A stretch of 64,000 nucleotides of DNA from the NCBI RefSeq assembly GCF_042429235.1, contig NZ_JBHMBA010000001.1. One strand, 5' to 3'. This DNA is from Arthrobacter_B citreus (GTDB lineage: Bacteria; Actinomycetota; Actinomycetes; Actinomycetales; Micrococcaceae). Below, piece by piece: positions 34,030 through 42,721 of the stretch. The translations under genes and the position numbers were made by a program. How positions within the stretch are numbered: position 1 is the first letter of the stretch; the number at the start of each line of letters is the position of its first letter. Under the pieces are notes generated by a model. It searched no databases. It saw only the letters and a program-made list of their open reading frames with translations, and had not been told where the DNA came from.

Positions 34030-35532
34030 ATGCCCTCCTCCGCGGCACCTGTCCTTACGCCTGCCGCCCGGCAGTCAGTGCTGGGCACCCTGAAGTCTCC
34101 GCGTCTGCTCAAGACGGAGGCCCTGGCCGGTTTGGTTGTAGCCCTCGCGCTGATTCCGGAAGCCATCGCGTTTTCCGTTATTGCCGGAGTGGATCCCCGG
34201 GTGGGCCTGTTCGCGTCCTTCACGATGGCCGTCACCATCGCTTTTGTGGGCGGCCGCCCCGCCATGATCTCCGCGGCCACGGGCGCCGTCGCACTGGTAA
34301 TCGCCCCGGTGGTTGCTGAACACGGCACCCAATACCTGGTCCCCACCGTGATCCTGGCCGGTGTTTTCCAGATCCTGCTGGCCCTGGCCGGGGTTGCCAA
34401 GCTCATGCGCTTCATTCCCCGGTCGGTAATGGTCGGTTTCGTCAATGCGCTGGCCATCCTGGTGTTCTCCTCCCAGGTTCCCGAGCTGCTGGGGGTGCCA
34501 TGGCTGGTGTACCCGATCACCGTCGTCGGGCTGGTGATTGTCTTCGGCCTGCCCAGGTTGACGACGGCGGTGCCCGCACCGCTGGTGGCGATCGTCGTGC
34601 TGACCGCAGCGGCCGTCCTGATGGGCTGGAACGTCCCCACGGTGGGCGACAAGGGGCAGCTGCCCGAATCCCTGCCGGCCCTGTTGTTCCCGGATATTCC
34701 GCTGACCATGGAGACCCTCCGGATCATCGCCCCGTATGCGGTGGCGATGGCGTTCGTGGGCCTGCTGGAATCGCTGCTGACCGCCAAACTCGTGGATGAC
34801 ATTACTGACACGCGGTCCTCCAAGGTCCGCGAGTCCTGGGGGCAGGGTGTGGCGAACATCGTCACCGGGTTCTTCGGTGGCATGGGCGGCTGCGCCGTGG
34901 TCGGGCAGACCATGATGAATGTGAAGGCCTCCGGCGCCCGCACCCGGATCTCCACGTTCCTCGCCGGCGTGTTCCTGCTGCTGCTGGTGGTGGTGCTTGG
35001 CGACGTGGTGGCGCTGATTCCGATGGCTGCCCTGGTGGCCGTGATGATTTACGTGTCCATCGCAACCTTCGACTGGCACAGCATCCGCCCGTCCACCCTG
35101 AAGCGCATGCCCAAGTCCGAAACCTCGGTCATGGTCATCACCGTTGCCGTGGTGGTGGTGACCCACAACCTGGCCATCGGCGTCGGCGTGGGCGTACTGG
35201 CGGCGATGGTGCTCTTCGCCCGCCGGGTGGCGCATTTTGTCACCGTCCGGCGCGCGCTGGACGACGACGGCGCCGGCGTCACCTACACGGTGACCGGCGA
35301 ATTGTTCTTCGCCTCCTCCAATGACCTCTACACGCAGTTCGAATACGCACTGGATCCGGAGCGCGTACTGATTGACATGAGCGGCTCCCACGTCTGGGAC
35401 GCCTCCACGGTGGCGGCGCTGGATTCGATCACCGAGAAATACCGCACGCACGGCAAAACGGTTCGGATCACCGGCCTCAACGAATCCTCCGAAACCATCC
35501 GCTCCCGGCTCAGCGGGCAGCTCGGCGACTGA
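34030..35532 (+). CDS. SulP family inorganic anion transporter with STAS domain
   Basis: A 500-residue SLC26/SulP carrier. The first helices carry LAGLVVALALIPEAIAFSVIAGVDPRVGLFASF, the family signature. A substrate-site region reads GFFGGMGGCAVVGQTMMNVKASGARTRISTF. A C-terminal STAS domain (~410-500) has VLIDMSGSHVWDASTVAALDSI. SulP proteins carry sulfate, bicarbonate or other anions; the exact ion is not evident. ATG 34030 has AAGGAAA upstream; the longer frame from 33970 is unsupported. Confidence 0.92.
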   Translation: MPSSAAPVLTPAARQSVLGTLKSPRLLKTEALAGLVVALALIPEAIAFSVIAGVDPRVGLFASFTMAVTIAFVGGRPAMISAATGAVALVIAPVVAEHGTQYLVPTVILAGVFQILLALAGVAKLMRFIPRSVMVGFVNALAILVFSSQVPELLGVPWLVYPITVVGLVIVFGLPRLTTAVPAPLVAIVVLTAAAVLMGWNVPTVGDKGQLPESLPALLFPDIPLTMETLRIIAPYAVAMAFVGLLESLLTAKLVDDITDTRSSKVRESWGQGVANIVTGFFGGMGGCAVVGQTMMNVKASGARTRISTFLAGVFLLLLVVVLGDVVALIPMAALVAVMIYVSIATFDWHSIRPSTLKRMPKSETSVMVITVAVVVVTHNLAIGVGVGVLAAMVLFARRVAHFVTVRRALDDDGAGVTYTVTGELFFASSNDLYTQFEYALDPERVLIDMSGSHVWDASTVAALDSITEKYRTHGKTVRITGLNESSETIRSRLSGQLGD

Positions 35533-35551
35533 ACCCTTAGGCTCTTTGACC

Positions 35552-36097
35552 ATGACCTCCGTCCACGCTGTGATTCCATCGCCGATCGGCCTCCTGACGC
35601 TCGTGGCCGACGGCGGTGCGCTGACCGCCGTGTACATGGAAAACCACAAACGCGGTCCGGCCGTCGAGAGTCTTGGTGCGGCTGTTGTGCCGGCCGGCGC
35701 ACCTGGCGCGGTTACGGCGGGTGGACACGACGACGCCGGCGTCCTCCTCCGGGCGCAGGTCCAGCTGGGCGAGTACTTTGCCGGGGAACGCCGGGATTTT
35801 GAACTGCCGCTGGCACCGGTGGGCAATCCGTTCCGGCAGCGGGTCTGGTCACTGCTGCGCGAAATCCCGTACGGCCAGACGCGCTCCTACGGGGAGCTGG
35901 CCCGGCAACTGGGGGACCGGAACCTCGCGCAGGCCGTGGGCGCGGCCAACGCCCGCAATCCCCTCTCGATTATCGTTCCCTGCCATCGCGTGGTGGGAGC
36001 CGCCGGCCAACTCACGGGATACGCCGGCGGGTTGGACCGCAAGCACTTCCTGCTGGGATTGGAGGATGCGCGCCGGGTGCAGAGCACGCTCTTCTGA
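35552..36097 (+). CDS. ogt: methylated-DNA--protein-cysteine methyltransferase
   Basis: A 181-residue O6-alkylguanine-DNA alkyltransferase. The acceptor motif is IIVPCHRVVGAAGQLTGYAGG with the active Cys near residue 148. FRQRVWSLLREIPYGQTRSYGELARQLG is the DNA-binding helix-turn-helix and AVGAANARNP the conserved linker. It removes alkyl groups from guanine in a suicide reaction. The ATG at 35552 is preferred to the TTG two codons upstream. It lies 157 bases before the ECF sigma gene of a second alkylation-repair operon. Confidence 0.93.
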   Translation: MTSVHAVIPSPIGLLTLVADGGALTAVYMENHKRGPAVESLGAAVVPAGAPGAVTAGGHDDAGVLLRAQVQLGEYFAGERRDFELPLAPVGNPFRQRVWSLLREIPYGQTRSYGELARQLGDRNLAQAVGAANARNPLSIIVPCHRVVGAAGQLTGYAGGLDRKHFLLGLEDARRVQSTLF

Positions 36098-36254
36098 TCC
36101 GCTGACAACAACGGTCAGCCGGGTGGACGTCCCGGATGACCGCAGACCGCCAACGGGGAGCACCAGACCCACGGGGGCACGGGCGGAAACAGGTGAGAGC
36201 ATGGGAGCGTAAACCGGCAGCTCACAAATCAGTTGCCTGAAACGTCTACCGGGT

Positions 36255-36761
36255 GTGGAAGTGAAACCGTTCGAAGCCATTGTGAGGGAGCACGGGCCGG
36301 CTGTGCTGCGGATCTGCCGTGCCGTGCTGGGACCGCAGGATGCCGAGGATGCCTGGTCCGAGACCTTCCTGGCTGCGCTGCGCGCCTACCCCGGCCTTGA
36401 TCCCGGCGCCAATATCCAGGCTTGGCTGGTCACGATTGCCAAGCACAAGGCGATTGACCTCCACCGCGCTGCGTCGCGCCGGCCCGTCCCGGTTGCTGAA
36501 CTGCCCGCGCCGGAAGGTAACGCCGGCGCCCGGGCCCGGCGCGATTCTGCGGCGGCGGACCGCACCGATGAGGATCCGCTGTGGGCGGCGCTGAAAACCC
36601 TGCCGCGGCGCCAGCGCGAAGCCCTGGCCTACCACCACCTTGGCGGACTGCCTTACGCCGAAGTGGCGGTGCTGCTTGGCGGCAGCGAGGCGGCCTGCCG
36701 CCGGTCGGCGGCAGACGGCATGAAAAAACTGCGAGCCCTGAACCTGGAGGATTCCCGATGA
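36255..36761 (+). CDS. ECF-type RNA polymerase sigma factor in an alkylation-repair operon
   Basis: A 168-residue ECF sigma factor. Region 2 is EAIVREHGPAVLRICRAVLGPQDAEDAWSETFLAALRAYP with NIQAWLVTIAKHKAIDLHRA; region 4 is LKTLPRRQREALAYHHLGGLPYAEVAVLLGGSEAACRRSAADGMKKL. No anti-sigma gene is adjacent. Its stop overlaps the start of the methyltransferase gene (ATGA), and alkB follows with another 4-base overlap, so it probably controls alkylation-damage repair. Several GTG codons cluster at the start; GTG 36255 and 36261 are both possible. Confidence 0.88.
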   Translation: MEVKPFEAIVREHGPAVLRICRAVLGPQDAEDAWSETFLAALRAYPGLDPGANIQAWLVTIAKHKAIDLHRAASRRPVPVAELPAPEGNAGARARRDSAAADRTDEDPLWAALKTLPRRQREALAYHHLGGLPYAEVAVLLGGSEAACRRSAADGMKKLRALNLEDSR

Positions 36762-37411
36762 CCCTGCCTCTGGAACAAATCCCTGAACACGCCCTGGAGC
36801 AAATCCCGCCACCGGACCTGCTGCTGCCGTCCGCCGGCGGAGACGGAAACGACGTCGTCCTGTCCCGGCTGCAGCGCCGGCTGGCGGCCGCGGCGGCGGA
36901 CACCGGAATCTTGGACGTTGCGTACACGGTGATCAACACGCCCGTGGGGGAGCTGCTCCTGGCCGCCACCCCGGCAGGCCTGGTGCGGGTGGCCTTTGCC
37001 TGCGAGGACCACGACGCGGTGCTGGGCAACCTGGCTGCACGCATCAGTCCGCGCATCTTGAAGGCCCCCGGCCGGCTTCAGGCCGCCGCCGATCAGGTGG
37101 GGGAGTATTTTGCCGGGACCCGCCGTGCCTTCGACCTGCCCCTGGACCTGCGGCTGACCGCCGGCTTCCGGCGGGTCATCGTGGAGCGCCTCCCGGACAT
37201 CCGTTACGGATCCACCGCCAGCTATTCGGCGCTGGCGGCCCTGGCCGGAAATCCGGGTGCTGTCCGTGCCGTTGGAACAGCCTGCGCACTGAACCCGCTG
37301 CCCGTGGTCGTGCCGTGCCACCGGGTGGTTCGCTCCGACGGGACCACCGGAAACTACCGCGGGGGACCCGTCGCCAAGCGCCTGCTCCTGGATCTGGAGG
37401 CGGCCGCATGA
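36758..37411 (+). CDS. second methylated-DNA--protein-cysteine methyltransferase
   Basis: A 217-residue methyltransferase with the active motif PVVVPCHRVVRSDGTTGNYRGG and helix-turn-helix FRRVIVERLPDIRYGSTASYSALAAL. The conserved linker reads AVGTACALNP. An ~55-residue extension at the N-terminus, absent from the Ogt copy at 35552, has no recognised fold and is too short for an Ada metal-binding domain. It is coupled by ATGA overlaps to the sigma factor upstream and alkB downstream. It repairs O6-alkylguanine or related lesions. Confidence 0.9.
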   Translation: MTLPLEQIPEHALEQIPPPDLLLPSAGGDGNDVVLSRLQRRLAAAAADTGILDVAYTVINTPVGELLLAATPAGLVRVAFACEDHDAVLGNLAARISPRILKAPGRLQAAADQVGEYFAGTRRAFDLPLDLRLTAGFRRVIVERLPDIRYGSTASYSALAALAGNPGAVRAVGTACALNPLPVVVPCHRVVRSDGTTGNYRGGPVAKRLLLDLEAAA

Positions 37412-38094
37412 CCGGCGCCCTCTTCCCGCCCAGCCGGACCGAGCCCGGTCCCGGAGCGGTTCATGTTCCGGGGTGGCTCGATCCCGCGGCGCAGCGTGAA
37501 ATTGTCGCCGCCTGCCGGCAATGGGCAATTGGCCCCGTGCCGATGCGGGCTGCGGTGATGCCCGGCGGGCATCCGATGTCGGTGCAGACAGTGTGCCTGG
37601 GCTGGCATTGGCAGCCTTACAAATACACGCGCACCGCCGACGACGCCGGGGGAGGGCGGGTTGCCGAGGTTCCGGAGTGGCTGGTGCAGTTGGGGCGGCG
37701 GGCCCTGGCCGAGGCCTACACCCGGCCCGGCGAGCCGGGCTACGCACCCGGGATCTGGAAGCCGGAGGACTACACGCCCGACACCGCGCTGATCAACTAC
37801 TACGCGCACGGCGCCCACATGGGCATGCACCAGGACAAGGATGAGAAGTCCAGCGCACCCGTCGTATCGCTAAGCATTGGTGACACGTGCATATTCCGGT
37901 TTGGGAATACTGCGACCCGAACCCGCCCATACACCGATATTGAGCTGACTTCCGGGGATCTGTTCGTCTTCGGGGGACCGTCCCGGTTCGCCTACCACGG
38001 GGTCCCCAAGACATTGCCTGGCACCGCTGACCCGGACACTGGGCTGGCCGAAGGACGGATTAACATCACGCTGCGGATGACCGGACTTGGCTAG
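37408..38094 (+). CDS. alkB: AlkB-type Fe(II)/2-oxoglutarate dioxygenase
   Basis: A 228-residue dioxygenase that oxidatively removes methyl groups from 1-methyladenine and 3-methylcytosine. The iron ligands appear as HQDKDE (His and Asp of HxD) and the His of AYHGVPK; 2-oxoglutarate is held by the Arg pair in INITLRMTG. LINYYAHGAHMGMH precedes the HxD motif, as in E. coli AlkB. It is the last gene of the sigma-methyltransferase-alkB operon, with a 4-base overlap to the previous stop. It converges with the DUF1304 gene. Confidence 0.93.
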   Translation: MTGALFPPSRTEPGPGAVHVPGWLDPAAQREIVAACRQWAIGPVPMRAAVMPGGHPMSVQTVCLGWHWQPYKYTRTADDAGGGRVAEVPEWLVQLGRRALAEAYTRPGEPGYAPGIWKPEDYTPDTALINYYAHGAHMGMHQDKDEKSSAPVVSLSIGDTCIFRFGNTATRTRPYTDIELTSGDLFVFGGPSRFAYHGVPKTLPGTADPDTGLAEGRINITLRMTGLG

Positions 38095-38098
38095 CGCT

Positions 38099-38482
38099 TC
38101 AGGCACCAAGCAGGGTGAACGCAAGGCACACGGCGGGCGGGCCGCCCTGGATCAGCGCGGGACGGATCATGCTGCGGTTGCTGGCCGCCAGGACCAGGGC
38201 CGCGAGCACCATGGAAGCCGACGCAAAACTCATCAGGGTCAGCCCGGCCACTCTGCTGCCGGCGGTCAGCAGGACGACGCCCAGCAGGACTCCTACGGCC
38301 AGGAACAGGTTGTAGAAACCCTGGTTGTAGGCCAGCGCCTGTGTTGATGCCGCCTCCTGGGGCGTCGAAACACGGAAGACGGCCATTGTTGCCGGCTCCG
38401 TCCAGCGCAGGGATTCCAGGACAAAAATGTAGAGGTGGACGGCTGCGGCAATGACGGCGAAAACGGCTGCGGTGATGAGCAC
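38099..38482 (-). CDS. DUF1304 membrane protein
   Basis: A 127-residue protein with four hydrophobic helices and the DUF1304 features HLYIFVLESLRWTEPATMAVFRVSTPQEA and AYNQGFYNLFLAVGVLLG. The function of the family is unknown. The GTG start at 38482 has AAGGAG at good spacing. The gene converges with alkB with only 4 bases between the stops and is divergent from pstS. Confidence 0.9.
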   Translation of the reverse strand: MLITAAVFAVIAAAVHLYIFVLESLRWTEPATMAVFRVSTPQEAASTQALAYNQGFYNLFLAVGVLLGVVLLTAGSRVAGLTLMSFASASMVLAALVLAASNRSMIRPALIQGGPPAVCLAFTLLGA

Positions 38483-38673
38483 ATTTACTCCTTAGGCGCC
38501 GGGTACCTCCAATCCTTTCACCTGCCCCGCCTGCGGCCAAGGCTGGGCGGGCCTTTGAGTTGGCGGAGGAGCGGGATCGGCGGCTAGCCTTGAAGGGGCG
38601 CCCGGTCTTTCCTCCGGCGCCTCGCGGGCAGCATGCCGTGCCCGCAGCCACAGTCCCCGGAAGGACCGTCTCC

Positions 38674-39789
38674 GTGCCCAAACCCCGTTCCGTACGCACC
38701 CTTGCCCTGATGGCCGCCGCCGCCCTGGCACTGTCTGCCTGCGGCTCCGACTATCCCCTGGGCGATGAGCAGCGCGAAGCGGCGGAGAACAGCACCTCCA
38801 CGCTCTCCGGGATCCTGTCCGGCTCCGGCTCCAGCGCGCAGGGTCCGGCCATGGACGCGTGGATTGCCGGTTTTGGGGTACTGCATCCCAATGTCCAGCT
38901 GCAGTACTCGCCCGACGGTTCCGGTGCCGGGCGCAGTGCCCTGCTGGCCGGGGCGGTGGACTTTGCCGGATCCGATGCCTACCTCCAGGACGAAGAGATC
39001 GCCGAAGCCAAGGAAGTGTGCGGTCCCGGCGGAGCCCTGGACATCCCCGCCTACATTTCGCCCATTGCCGTCGCCTTCAACCTCCCGGGCATCGACTCCC
39101 TTAACCTGGACGCAGCGGCAATAGCCGCGATTTTCCGGGGCGAGATCAAGACCTGGAATGATCCGGCCATCGCGGACCAGAACCCCGGAATCGAGCTTCC
39201 GGACACCCCGGTCACAGCGGTCAGCCGTGCTGATGATTCCGGCACCACCGAGAACTTCACCGAGTACCTGCATGAAGCCGCTCCGGAGGCCTGGCCGGAC
39301 AGCCCGTCGGGAACCTGGCCCGGCGGCCTGGCCGGTGAAAACGCCCAGGGCAACTCCGGCGTCGTCAGCACCGTGACCCGCACCGAGGGTGCCGTGACCT
39401 ACGCCGATGATTCAGTCATTGATGACTCCATGGGCACCGTGAATCTCCTGGTCGGCTCTGAATACGTGCCGATCAGCGCCGACGGCGCGGCCACCGCCGT
39501 CGAGCAGGCCAAGCGTGTCCCTGACCGGGCCCCGCATGACATTGCCCTGCACCTGGACCGCACCACGACAGCGCCCGGGGCCTACCCCCTGGTCCTTGTC
39601 TCGTACCAGATCTTCTGCAGCGCCTATGAGGACCCGGAGACTGTCGAGCTGGTGAAAACGTTCGGTGAGTACGTGGTCAGCGATGAAGGGCAGGCAGCCT
39701 CGGAGGATGCCGCAAAGAGCGCGCCCATTCCGGCGTCCCTGGCCGAGCAGGCCCGCGCCGCCATCGACAGCATCACCACGATGCCCTGA
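38674..39789 (+). CDS. pstS: phosphate ABC transporter substrate-binding lipoprotein
   Basis: A 371-residue lipoprotein with lipobox LALSAC (about residues 17-22). The PstS phosphate site is visible as GSGSSAQGPAMDAW, SPDGSGAGRSALLAG and VDFAGSDAYL, with SRADDSGTTENFTEYL later. It binds phosphate outside the membrane and hands it to PstCAB, none of which is adjacent. GTG 38674 has GGAAGGA upstream; the longer frame from 38560 has no site. An orphan location suggests a second PstS or separate regulation. Confidence 0.9.
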   Translation: MPKPRSVRTLALMAAAALALSACGSDYPLGDEQREAAENSTSTLSGILSGSGSSAQGPAMDAWIAGFGVLHPNVQLQYSPDGSGAGRSALLAGAVDFAGSDAYLQDEEIAEAKEVCGPGGALDIPAYISPIAVAFNLPGIDSLNLDAAAIAAIFRGEIKTWNDPAIADQNPGIELPDTPVTAVSRADDSGTTENFTEYLHEAAPEAWPDSPSGTWPGGLAGENAQGNSGVVSTVTRTEGAVTYADDSVIDDSMGTVNLLVGSEYVPISADGAATAVEQAKRVPDRAPHDIALHLDRTTTAPGAYPLVLVSYQIFCSAYEDPETVELVKTFGEYVVSDEGQAASEDAAKSAPIPASLAEQARAAIDSITTMP

Positions 39790-39881
39790 CGGCAAGCTGC
39801 CGCAGTACCTGCACAGTCCCCCTTGCGCGGCCCGGACAGCGGTGGCACCGTGGATCTACCGCAGATTTAAAAGGGGGCGTT

Positions 39882-40082
39882 ATGCAACCCATCCAGATTG
39901 AGCGCTGGTGGCCGTATCTCGACGGATCGGCCAAGACATGGTTACGGGAGAACCTCCGCGACGAGGGAATTCCGGGAAAGATCCAGGACCGCATCGCCGA
40001 AGCGGGCGGTCCGGTGATGGAACCCCTCCTCGAGGAACGGGATTGGGTTTTCATCGAAGGGCAGCCGCAGTTCGCTGAATAG
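39882..40082 (+). CDS. small hypothetical protein, 66 aa
   Basis: A 66-residue soluble protein, MQPIQIERWWPYL to FIEGQPQFAE, rich in Trp, Glu and Arg. It has AAGGGGG just ahead of the ATG and sits between pstS and the AI-2E permease gene in the same direction. No family was recognised, but composition and codon use are like real genes. Similar short WWPYLD-type proteins occur in Micrococcaceae as far as I recall. Function is unknown. Confidence 0.65.
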   Translation: MQPIQIERWWPYLDGSAKTWLRENLRDEGIPGKIQDRIAEAGGPVMEPLLEERDWVFIEGQPQFAE

Positions 40083-40113
40083 TCCGTCCCTTCCCTTGAG
40101 GCAAGATGGAGGG

Positions 40114-41382
40114 GTGAACAAGACCGAATCCGCACCCGCTCCGGCCACCAACAGCCCCGCCGACCGATCCTCCAGGGAGGCGGGCGGGAACGGAACCACC
40201 GGACGCCTGAAGCCGCGCGGCACCTTCGCGCATGGGCTGGCGGCATCTTCGGTGTGGGTGGCCCGGGGCCTGATTGTCCTGGCGGGCCTGGTGGTGCTGT
40301 GGTTCACCATCCGGTCGCTGTGGTCGATCGCGCTTCCCGGCTTGCTGGCACTGCTCCTTTCCTCCATCCTTTGGCCGATCAACCGGGTGCTCCGCAAGGC
40401 GCTGCCCAAGGCCCTTGCCGCCTTAATTTCACTCGTGGGGCTGCTGGCCGCCATCGCTGCGGTTGCGATGCTCGTGGTGCCCTCCCTGTCATCAGGCTTC
40501 AAGGAACTGGTGCGGATGGCCGGGCGAAACCTGGAGGACCTGACCGATTTTGTCGCGGGGCTGCCCTTCAGCGTCCAAGCGGTGGACTTCAACGAACTGC
40601 TCGACGCCGGTGTCAAGCAGCTGCGTGAGCACAGCAGCGACATTGTCTTCGGAATCACCGCCGGCCTGGGCACCGTCACGTCCATCACCGTGGTGTTCCT
40701 GCTGACCCTGGTCTTCACCTTCTTCTGCCTCAAGGACGGGGACAAGTTCCTGCCCTGGGCCAGCCGCTGGACCAATAACCGGGCTTTCGTCCATGCTGTC
40801 CGGGTGTCCGAGGAGGCCTGGCAGACCCTTTCCGCCTACATCCTGGCCCAGGCAACCGTGGCGCTGGCCGACGCCGTCTTCATCGGCCTCGGCCTGCTGA
40901 TTTTGGACGTTCCCCTGGCGCCGGCCCTGATGGTCCTGATCTTCTTCGCCAGCTTCATACCCATCGTGGGGGCAGTGGGAACCGGGATCCTGGCCACTCT
41001 GGTGACGCTGATTGCCCACGGTTGGGTGACCGCCCTCGTCGTCCTGGGCATCGTGCTTGTGGTGCAGCAGCTCGAATCGAATATCCTGCAGCCCTTCCTG
41101 GTGGGCAAGACGCTGAAGCTTCACCCCGCCGTCGTGCTGGGCTCGGTGACCGTGGGCGGCACCCTGTTTGGGATTGTCGGTGCCTTCCTGGCGGTCCCGG
41201 CCACCGCCGTCGCCATTGTGGTGCTGCGCTACCTGCGCGACCAGTCCCTGACCCCGGCCAACGCCGCAGTGTCCGGGGAGGTCCCTGAAGCCGACGATGG
41301 GTTTGTGCCGCCGTCCGGAAACGACAGTGAGCTGCCGCAGCCGGTTCCCGCTACCGGCAATGCAGCTCCGGGGGCACCCTAA
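40114..41382 (+). CDS. AI-2E family transporter (permease)
   Basis: A 422-residue protein of the AI-2E exporter/PerM family with seven to eight helices. Landmarks are LWPINRVLRKALPKALAALISLV, FTFFCLKDGDKFLPW, GLGLLILDVPLAPALMVLIFFASFIPIVGAVGTGILATLVTLIAHG and LESNILQPFLVGKTLKLHPAVVLGSV. Members include TqsA and Na+/H+ antiporters, so the substrate cannot be assigned. The start is GTG 40114, with GGAGG very close, or TTG 40096. N- and C-terminal tails are polar and disordered. Confidence 0.87.
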   Translation: MNKTESAPAPATNSPADRSSREAGGNGTTGRLKPRGTFAHGLAASSVWVARGLIVLAGLVVLWFTIRSLWSIALPGLLALLLSSILWPINRVLRKALPKALAALISLVGLLAAIAAVAMLVVPSLSSGFKELVRMAGRNLEDLTDFVAGLPFSVQAVDFNELLDAGVKQLREHSSDIVFGITAGLGTVTSITVVFLLTLVFTFFCLKDGDKFLPWASRWTNNRAFVHAVRVSEEAWQTLSAYILAQATVALADAVFIGLGLLILDVPLAPALMVLIFFASFIPIVGAVGTGILATLVTLIAHGWVTALVVLGIVLVVQQLESNILQPFLVGKTLKLHPAVVLGSVTVGGTLFGIVGAFLAVPATAVAIVVLRYLRDQSLTPANAAVSGEVPEADDGFVPPSGNDSELPQPVPATGNAAPGAP

Positions 41383-41404
41383 CCAACAACCGGTCCGGGT
41401 GCAG

Positions 41405-41551
41405 CTAGTCCGGAAAGGCGTAAGTCGGCTCAAATTTGGTGGACGCTGCCACGCGGTGGACCCGGACCCCGCAAAAAGGGTCATGGACTTCTACCACCAG
41501 CCGGTTGCTGGCCGGGTGCGGATGATAAATACAGGTGCAGGAGAACTGCAC
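41405..41551 (-). CDS. possible 48-aa small protein
   Basis: A GTG at 41551 with GAAAGGCGG at good spacing opens a 48-residue frame, VQFSCTCIYHPHPASN to FEPTYAFPD. Third codon positions are mostly G or C, as in real genes here. It contains two Cys in a CTC pair and a third later. No family was recognised. It could equally be chance; conservation would decide. Confidence 0.4.
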   Translation of the reverse strand: MQFSCTCIYHPHPASNRLVVEVHDPFCGVRVHRVAASTKFEPTYAFPD

Positions 41552-41707
41552 GCCGGAACCGCCTTTCGGAGGATGCCGGCTGCGCCTGCCGCGGCACCGC
41601 CAAGCCACCGCAGCGGAGCGGAACGCCGGCAAGGGTTGCCTTTTGTGCACGCACAATTTTTCCAAAGAACCCGGGCGGAGCGAAAAAACGGCCGCCGGGG
41701 GAGTAGC

Positions 41708-41770
41708 AGGGCAAAAACAACGGGGCGCCTCCGGTGGTCTCACTTCCGGAAGCGCCCCTCGCGTTGCCCT
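41708..41770. terminator. bidirectional terminator between convergent genes
   Basis: GGGGCGC-C-TCCGG (41722-41734) pairs with CCGGA-A-GCGCCCC (41746-41758) around an 11-base loop, with one mismatch. An outer AGGGCAA/TTGCCCT pair (41708-41714, 41764-41770) extends it. T- and A-rich flanks on both sides suit termination from either direction. Confidence 0.7.
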
Positions 41771-41826
41771 ATTAGTATTACCAATTGACCTGAGAGGATG
41801 CTGGCAGTCAGCACACCTGCCGGAGC

Positions 41827-42558
41827 CTAGTCGCTGAAGTGGGTCCTGACCTTGGATGCGGTGACGGATTCGACGACGCGTTCCGCCAGGCTGCGGAGCT
41901 TGATGTTTTGGTTGCCTGAGGCACGGCGGAGGATGGAAAAGGCCTGCTCCTGGGTGCAGTGGTTCTGGCCCGCAACAATCCCCACGGCAATATCGATGGC
42001 GGTCCGGGACTGCATGGCGGACCTGAGATCTTCATTTGTCTGCCGGTAGCCGGCAATCTGAACAGCTACGCGGAGTGTGGCTGAGGCCTCGGCGGCATAG
42101 TCAAGGACGCGGCGCACCATATCCTCGTCAAACGCATCGGGTTCCTTGGCGTACAGGTCCAGGGCGGCCCCGCCGTCGTTGCCAATGATCAGGGGGACGG
42201 CCAGTACAGAGTAGTAGCCCCGGTCCTGAATGGCATCGAAATACTCCGGCCAGCGCGGGTCGGTGCGGGAGTCGGCCACGAGCGTGACGTCGCCCGTCAT
42301 CGCCGTATGCAGGCAGGGACCCGCGCCGTAGCCATACTGGACTTCGTCCAGCTCCTTGGCCTCGGCACTGCTGCTGGCCACGGTGGCGCCGCGCTTCCCG
42401 TGCTTGAGGGTAATGCCGCACAGAAGCTCGGCCGTGTCGCTGAAGACCTCCGCTGCGTGTCCGGCAAATGCTTCCAGGAACACTTCCATGCTCTCGGTGT
42501 CGAGGATGATCTGCTGAAGCTGCGCAGCCACTGAGGTCCCGCTGAGGATTGCCGTCAT
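41827..42558 (-). CDS. GAF and ANTAR domain RNA-binding antiterminator
   Basis: A 243-residue protein. The N-terminal GAF domain (~20-165) includes QYGYGAGPCLHTAMTG and SVLAVPLIIGNDGGAALDLYA. The C-terminal ANTAR domain (~180-235) has LRSAMQSRTAIDIAVGIVAGQNHCTQEQAFSILRRASGNQNIKLRSLAERVV. ANTAR domains bind paired hairpins in nascent RNA to prevent termination. The GAF domain probably senses a small molecule or redox state. Its targets are not in evidence. Confidence 0.92.
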   Translation of the reverse strand: MTAILSGTSVAAQLQQIILDTESMEVFLEAFAGHAAEVFSDTAELLCGITLKHGKRGATVASSSAEAKELDEVQYGYGAGPCLHTAMTGDVTLVADSRTDPRWPEYFDAIQDRGYYSVLAVPLIIGNDGGAALDLYAKEPDAFDEDMVRRVLDYAAEASATLRVAVQIAGYRQTNEDLRSAMQSRTAIDIAVGIVAGQNHCTQEQAFSILRRASGNQNIKLRSLAERVVESVTASKVRTHFSD

Positions 42559-42677
42559 TAACCGAGTGTAGGCGTCTATTGAACGCCGGAACCGGGTGGA
42601 CGGCTGTCAATGTTCTGCTGCCGCCAACCTTTGGGCGGACAGGCCGGGAGGCCGGGTCCGCGGGGGGGCATGGCTGC

Positions 42678-42714
42678 GGCCGGTTCCGCACCCCGGGAGG
42701 GTGCGGAACCGGCC
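42678..42714 (-). terminator. strong terminator hairpin after the SpaB_C-like gene
   Basis: A perfect 15-bp stem, GGCCGGTTCCGCACC with GGTGCGGAACCGGCC, and a 7-base loop sits 8 bases after the stop of the SpaB_C-like gene. No long T-run follows, as is usual for actinobacterial terminators. Confidence 0.75.
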
Positions 42715-42721
42715 GGTGCTG

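Larger units (their letters stand above)
41383..41826. other. 444-base region between the AI-2E and GAF-ANTAR genes
   Basis: The two large genes converge here. The stretch holds one possible 48-residue gene on the minus strand (41405-41551), about 150 bases with nothing recognised (41552-41706), and a strong compound hairpin at 41708-41770. No tRNA or known RNA was seen. Confidence 0.5.

Noticed and set aside
34075..35826. 583-codon minus-strand frame opposite the SulP gene
   Set aside because: It is antisense to a transporter with clear helices and a STAS domain, and contains no recognisable motif.
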